DNA from: Chitinophaga skermanii
Lineage (GTDB): Bacteria; Bacteroidota; Bacteroidia; Chitinophagales; Chitinophagaceae
Length of the DNA: 64,000 nucleotides
Assembly (NCBI RefSeq): GCF_003259335.1
Contig: NZ_QLLL01000003.1
Coordinates: 186,001-250,000, forward strand
Direction: 5' to 3'
Of this stretch, positions 60,624 through 64,000 are shown piece by piece; positions within the stretch are counted from its first letter, which is position 1, and each line of letters begins with the position of its first letter. The notes under the pieces are model-generated. The model was not told the origin of the DNA. It saw only the letters and a list, made by a program, of their open reading frames with translations, and ran no database searches. The position numbers and the translations under genes were made by a program.

Positions 60624-62984
60624 TTATTCTATGGCCCCCTTAGTGAAAATATAGCTGAATCCCGCCATGATAGTGCGTCCAGGCTGACTTGGCATAAGGT
60701 AATCGGTATAGTTACTAATATTGTCAACGGCAACGCGAACGGTTAATTTACGTTTCAATAATGTTTTCTGCAACGATGCGTTCACGAGTGTATAACCATC
60801 TACAAACACATCATATGTATCGATGTAACCGTTGTTGTCTATATCAAGGAAACCATATTTACCCCGGTAATTAGCGCGCACAGATGCTGTAATTCCCCAC
60901 GGTGCATAGGTGTAATATACTTGCAAGTTCAGCATATGTTTGCTCCGGTTCGGTAAACCGAAATAATCGGCTGTAGTAGCTGTACGAATACCATTGTTGG
61001 CACGTACTTTAGCATAAGCGCCAATACCCTGTTTAATTGAATCGATAATGTCTTTGTTTTTTGCTACGAGGTATTGGTAACCGGCAGCAATGTTTAAGCC
61101 GTTTATAGGGCTATATTTCACACTGCTTTCAATGCCGCGAGTAAATGTTGTAGAGATATTGAGATAGGAGAAAAGTTGTTGTCCATTTCGCATGATCCCT
61201 ACTTGCTCGGTATTAATGAGGTTGCGAATGTTGTTATAGAAACCGTTGGTAGACCAATAAATTTTCTTCGCAATGGTAAAATTCAATGTTAAGTTGTAGG
61301 ATGTGGAGGTTTCGGGTTGTAGATCTTTAATGCCTGCTGCATTCGACCAAACCGATTGAATCATGCCGGCTTGTTGTAGTTCGGCTACTTTTGCGGAGAA
61401 ATTGTTAGCGCCCACTACTGTATATCCTTGTGCGATATTGGTAAATACTTGGTACATCTGGGCATAGGTAGGGGCTTTAAAACCTTGTCCTACGGAGCCT
61501 TTCACCGAGAACCAATTCGTTGCTTTAACATGTGCCCCAATACTAGGGTTTAACCTTCCACCAAACACATCATTTCCATCATAGCGGGCCCCCACTACGA
61601 AATCGACCCGGTTACTGGGTGTAATATTCGCTTGCAGATACCCGAAGTAATTGAACATGTTGTTATTTGTGGCAGTTACGGAATTGTCGAGTGCTTGGTA
61701 ATCGCCTCCTGCGCCGGCGATTATGGATAGTTTTTTACCGAAGTAGTCGTGGCCTGCCTGCACTTCTAAACGGTGTATATTTTGAGAGAAGCGGTTATCT
61801 TGTAATATTTTACCGGTTTCGATGATTTGTACTGCTTGTTGCGTGCTGTAATGCGTTAAGTAATAACGGGTCAGCAAGCGTGTTTGGTTTTTGAATTGGT
61901 TATTGATGCTGATAGAAGTATTGAAATCACGTTCATCGAGGCGATCATCAAAGGGCTGTGCCCCATAATTGCGCGTCATCACCGATTGCCTATCTGCAAA
62001 ACGACCACTCCATAACAAGCTGCTCACCTCGTTTAACTGGTAACGGGCACGACCTTGCAGGTTGATACTATGATACGGTGGGGCCGTTTGTCCATCCTTT
62101 AAATATTCTGTATTTACGTTAAAGCCACCTGTTTTATAAAAATCACCGCCTAAGAAAGTTGCACCTTTACCTTTCGCAAACTGGGTTTCACCTTCTACGT
62201 TTGCATCAATAGTATTGTAAGTACCATACAGCATGCCTATTTTAGCGTGTTGTTGGGTGGCATTTTGCTTAGTAATAATATTGATTACACCACCCAAGGC
62301 CTCGGAGCCATATAGGCTACTGGCTGCCCCTTTTATTACTTCTACGCGCTCGATACCTGCTACACTAATCCGGGAGATATCGAAATTGCCGTTGAACCTA
62401 CCGGTCATGGGTTGCCCGTTCAACAATACCAATATATAATCCGAACTAAAGCCCTGCATTTGTAAGCCTACACTTCGGTTACCTGATCCAAGATCATTTA
62501 CAATGGCCATACCTGTTTGTTCACGTAGTACTTCATCGAGCCTACGGGAGCCCATTTGTTGGATGGTTTTTTTATCGATGATAAGGGTAGGGTTGGCAAT
62601 TTTTTTAACGTCGATTACGTCATCTTCCTTTTTATAACGTTCGTGCGTTACTTGTACAGTATTGAGGTTGCGTTCTTTCGGTGCGAGTTGAAAATCGTGT
62701 TGTATTTGTACGCCTGCTTTGATGGCAAGGTTGACGAATGCTTCGTTAAACCCGGTTGCATTTGCTACCAGGATATAGTTGCCTTGCGGGATGCGGGCTA
62801 TGGAATAAACGCCATTAGCGTCAACGGTTGCATGAAAGGACAGTGACGCATTATGTAACAATATCTTCGCATGTGGTACAGGGTGCCCCTCGCTGGTTAT
62901 TTTCCCTTGTAGGGTGGCATGTTGTGCCGAAACGGAATGAACAGCCAACACAAAGAGGATCAATAAGTAGTACGCACATTTCAT
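60624..62984 (-). CDS. TonB-dependent outer-membrane receptor, FepA/BtuB-like
   Basis: The protein has 786 residues. A signal peptide (Y-Y-L-L-I-L-F-V-L-A-V-H-S) is followed by a carboxypeptidase-regulatory beta domain (~25-105), a plug (L-D-E-V-L-R-E-Q-T-G-M-A-I; S-S-L-Y-G-S-E-A-L-G-G-V-I-N-I) and a C-terminal barrel ending M-A-G-F-S-Y-I-F. Unlike SusC proteins it has no partner SusD and is divergent from an AraC regulator, as siderophore and haem receptors often are. The substrate is not predictable. Confidence 0.92.
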   Translation of the reverse strand: MKCAYYLLILFVLAVHSVSAQHATLQGKITSEGHPVPHAKILLHNASLSFHATVDANGVYSIARIPQGNYILVANATGFNEAFVNLAIKAGVQIQHDFQLAPKERNLNTVQVTHERYKKEDDVIDVKKIANPTLIIDKKTIQQMGSRRLDEVLREQTGMAIVNDLGSGNRSVGLQMQGFSSDYILVLLNGQPMTGRFNGNFDISRISVAGIERVEVIKGAASSLYGSEALGGVINIITKQNATQQHAKIGMLYGTYNTIDANVEGETQFAKGKGATFLGGDFYKTGGFNVNTEYLKDGQTAPPYHSINLQGRARYQLNEVSSLLWSGRFADRQSVMTRNYGAQPFDDRLDERDFNTSISINNQFKNQTRLLTRYYLTHYSTQQAVQIIETGKILQDNRFSQNIHRLEVQAGHDYFGKKLSIIAGAGGDYQALDNSVTATNNNMFNYFGYLQANITPSNRVDFVVGARYDGNDVFGGRLNPSIGAHVKATNWFSVKGSVGQGFKAPTYAQMYQVFTNIAQGYTVVGANNFSAKVAELQQAGMIQSVWSNAAGIKDLQPETSTSYNLTLNFTIAKKIYWSTNGFYNNIRNLINTEQVGIMRNGQQLFSYLNISTTFTRGIESSVKYSPINGLNIAAGYQYLVAKNKDIIDSIKQGIGAYAKVRANNGIRTATTADYFGLPNRSKHMLNLQVYYTYAPWGITASVRANYRGKYGFLDIDNNGYIDTYDVFVDGYTLVNASLQKTLLKRKLTVRVAVDNISNYTDYLMPSQPGRTIMAGFSYIFTKGAIE

Positions 62985-63021
62985 GATAGACCGGGGAAGA
63001 TTGTTTGGGGGGCAAAGGTCT

Positions 63022-63111
63022 TACTATTCCAACACCCAAGTGGGAGAATAACTTACCTAAAAAGGAGAAACCAAGCCGCTACTATTCCCTCAATCGGGAG
63101 AATTATTTACC
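63022..63111. repeat. Two copies of a split direct repeat in the divergent region
   Basis: TACTATTCC (63022, 63080) is followed after 11 or 7 bases by GGGAGAAT-N3-TTACC (63042, 63096). Both lie between the TonB receptor and AraC starts. Confidence 0.6.
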
Positions 63112-63258
63112 ATATACGGAAAAACTGAATTGTCAAATACACCATGACAAAGGCTTTTCCCGTTTTCGCAAATTCAGTTCCCTATTACATAAACATGCTA
63201 TGCATTAATTAAATTAATATTGCTTGGTTACACATTCATTCGTTAAATCAATATACCA

Positions 63259-64000
63259 TTGTCTGCGCTGCAACCTAGTAATACAACACCTGGTAAAGCT
63301 TGTCCATTTGATATCAAAGGCGGTGAGCAATTAAAGGAGAGAAAACGTACCCTTACACATGAAGGGCATAATGGGTATGTGCATGAAGTATCGAGTCCGG
63401 ATGGTATAAATTTGGGTTATTACAACGTAAAATCTAGCCAAGCGGGGAAAGTGATCTTCGAGAATCAGCAACCCTTTATACAATTAAGCTATAACCTAGT
63501 AGGGAATAAGAGCTATCATATCGATCATGGTCGTAAGATATTAGCTGCTATAGAAAAGCAACAATATAACTATTTGTACCTGCCGAAAGAGGAGATTCAA
63601 CTACAATGGCCTGCCAATGAACAGTTAGAGATATTCGAGTTAGGTGTAAGTACCGACTTGTTATTGAATTTCTTGCCAGAAGAGCATCCATTGTTTCCCA
63701 TCTTTTCTAAAAGTATGGCCTACAATGCACCGGCATCTCTCAGTAAAATGAATTTGCCTTTGCCTTCCACCCTGAGTACGATTTTATATGATATGCTTAA
63801 CTGCCCACTAGATGGTCGTTACAAGCAATTGTACTTGAAAGCGAAAACAATTGAGCTGTTGGCCATCCAATTAACGCAATACGAGCAAATAATTGGGGTG
63901 CCCAAGAGCGAACAGTATTCGCGTGCTTTGAAGAAGGAAGATGTAGATAGGATGTATCATGCCCGGGATATTATTGTAGGGAACATGAATAGTCCTTGTA
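63259..64000 (+). CDS. AraC-family regulator, N-terminal part (cut by window end)
   Basis: The frame is open to the end, giving 247 codons. In-frame TAA at 63244 leaves TTG at 63259 as the best start; no ATG precedes the conserved region. The residues resemble the sensor domain of PchR-type AraC regulators (Y-L-P-K-E-E-I-Q-L-Q-W; Y-L-K-A-K-T-I-E-L-L-A-I-Q). The end, reading A-R-D-I-I-V-G-N-M-N-S-P, is where the first DNA-binding helix normally follows. The gene is divergent from the TonB receptor, suggesting it regulates that receptor in response to its ligand. Confidence 0.8.
   Translation, partial: MSALQPSNTTPGKACPFDIKGGEQLKERKRTLTHEGHNGYVHEVSSPDGINLGYYNVKSSQAGKVIFENQQPFIQLSYNLVGNKSYHIDHGRKILAAIEKQQYNYLYLPKEEIQLQWPANEQLEIFELGVSTDLLLNFLPEEHPLFPIFSKSMAYNAPASLSKMNLPLPSTLSTILYDMLNCPLDGRYKQLYLKAKTIELLAIQLTQYEQIIGVPKSEQYSRALKKEDVDRMYHARDIIVGNMNSPC

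Noticed and set aside
63005..63208. Plus-strand open frame of 67 codons
   Set aside because: It covers the direct repeats in the divergent region and has no coding signature.

Overview
The window is chromosomal DNA from a member of the Bacteroidota, most likely a Chitinophaga-like organism of the family Chitinophagaceae (inference). The evidence is three SusC/SusD outer-membrane nutrient-uptake loci, each led by an ECF sigma factor and a FecR-type anti-sigma factor. Shine-Dalgarno sequences are absent, -7 boxes resemble the Bacteroidota TAnnTTTG, and families such as DUF5689, DUF5682, YceI and SusD-like lipoproteins are present. I see no rRNA, tRNA, transposase, integrase, prophage or CRISPR array.

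Layout. 0-4.2 kb: the end of an unrecognised gene, a secreted beta-propeller-like protein and a secreted TPR protein. 4.5-12.5 kb: tRNA-dihydrouridine synthase, an FtsX/MacB-type permease, an AraC regulator divergent from an acyl-CoA thioesterase, an unrecognised gene, a GNAT acetyltransferase whose start codon lies in one arm of a 20-bp perfect inverted repeat, and an outer-membrane protein. 12.8-22.5 kb (minus): nutrient locus 1, reading sigma, FecR, SusC, SusD, DUF5689 lipoprotein, metallophosphoesterase. 22.9-29.3 kb: MetY, a DUF4198 protein, two YceI proteins with a small membrane protein, GrpB, an SRPBCC protein and a TRIC/UPF0126 channel. 29.4-36.7 kb (minus): a tight five-gene operon reading SWIM zinc finger, DUF5691, MoxR-type AAA ATPase, DUF5682, VWA. 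36.9-38 kb: peroxiredoxin and a DsbA-like oxidoreductase.

38.0-46.8 kb: nutrient locus 2, reading sigma, FecR, SusC, SusD, secreted cyanophycinase-like S51 peptidase, secreted isoaspartyl peptidase. The two enzymes correspond to the two consecutive steps of cyanophycin breakdown, so this is a candidate cyanophycin or beta-aspartyl-peptide utilisation locus. 47-50 kb: acyl-CoA desaturase, HD-like hydrolase, DUF416 protein and a VOC protein. 50.5-57.7 kb: nutrient locus 3, with sigma, FecR, SusC and SusD but no enzyme. 58.7-64 kb: a GH88 hydrolase preceded by a LacI-type palindrome, then a TonB receptor and methyltransferase divergent from an AraC regulator cut by the window end.

Four things stand out beyond ordinary gene content: the candidate cyanophycin locus; the SWIM/DUF5691/MoxR/DUF5682/VWA operon; intergenic arrays with a strict 11-bp period but different unit sequences; and short DNA elements, namely a shared AT-rich motif just before all three FecR genes, a 20-bp inverted repeat around a start codon, and two clean operator-like palindromes.
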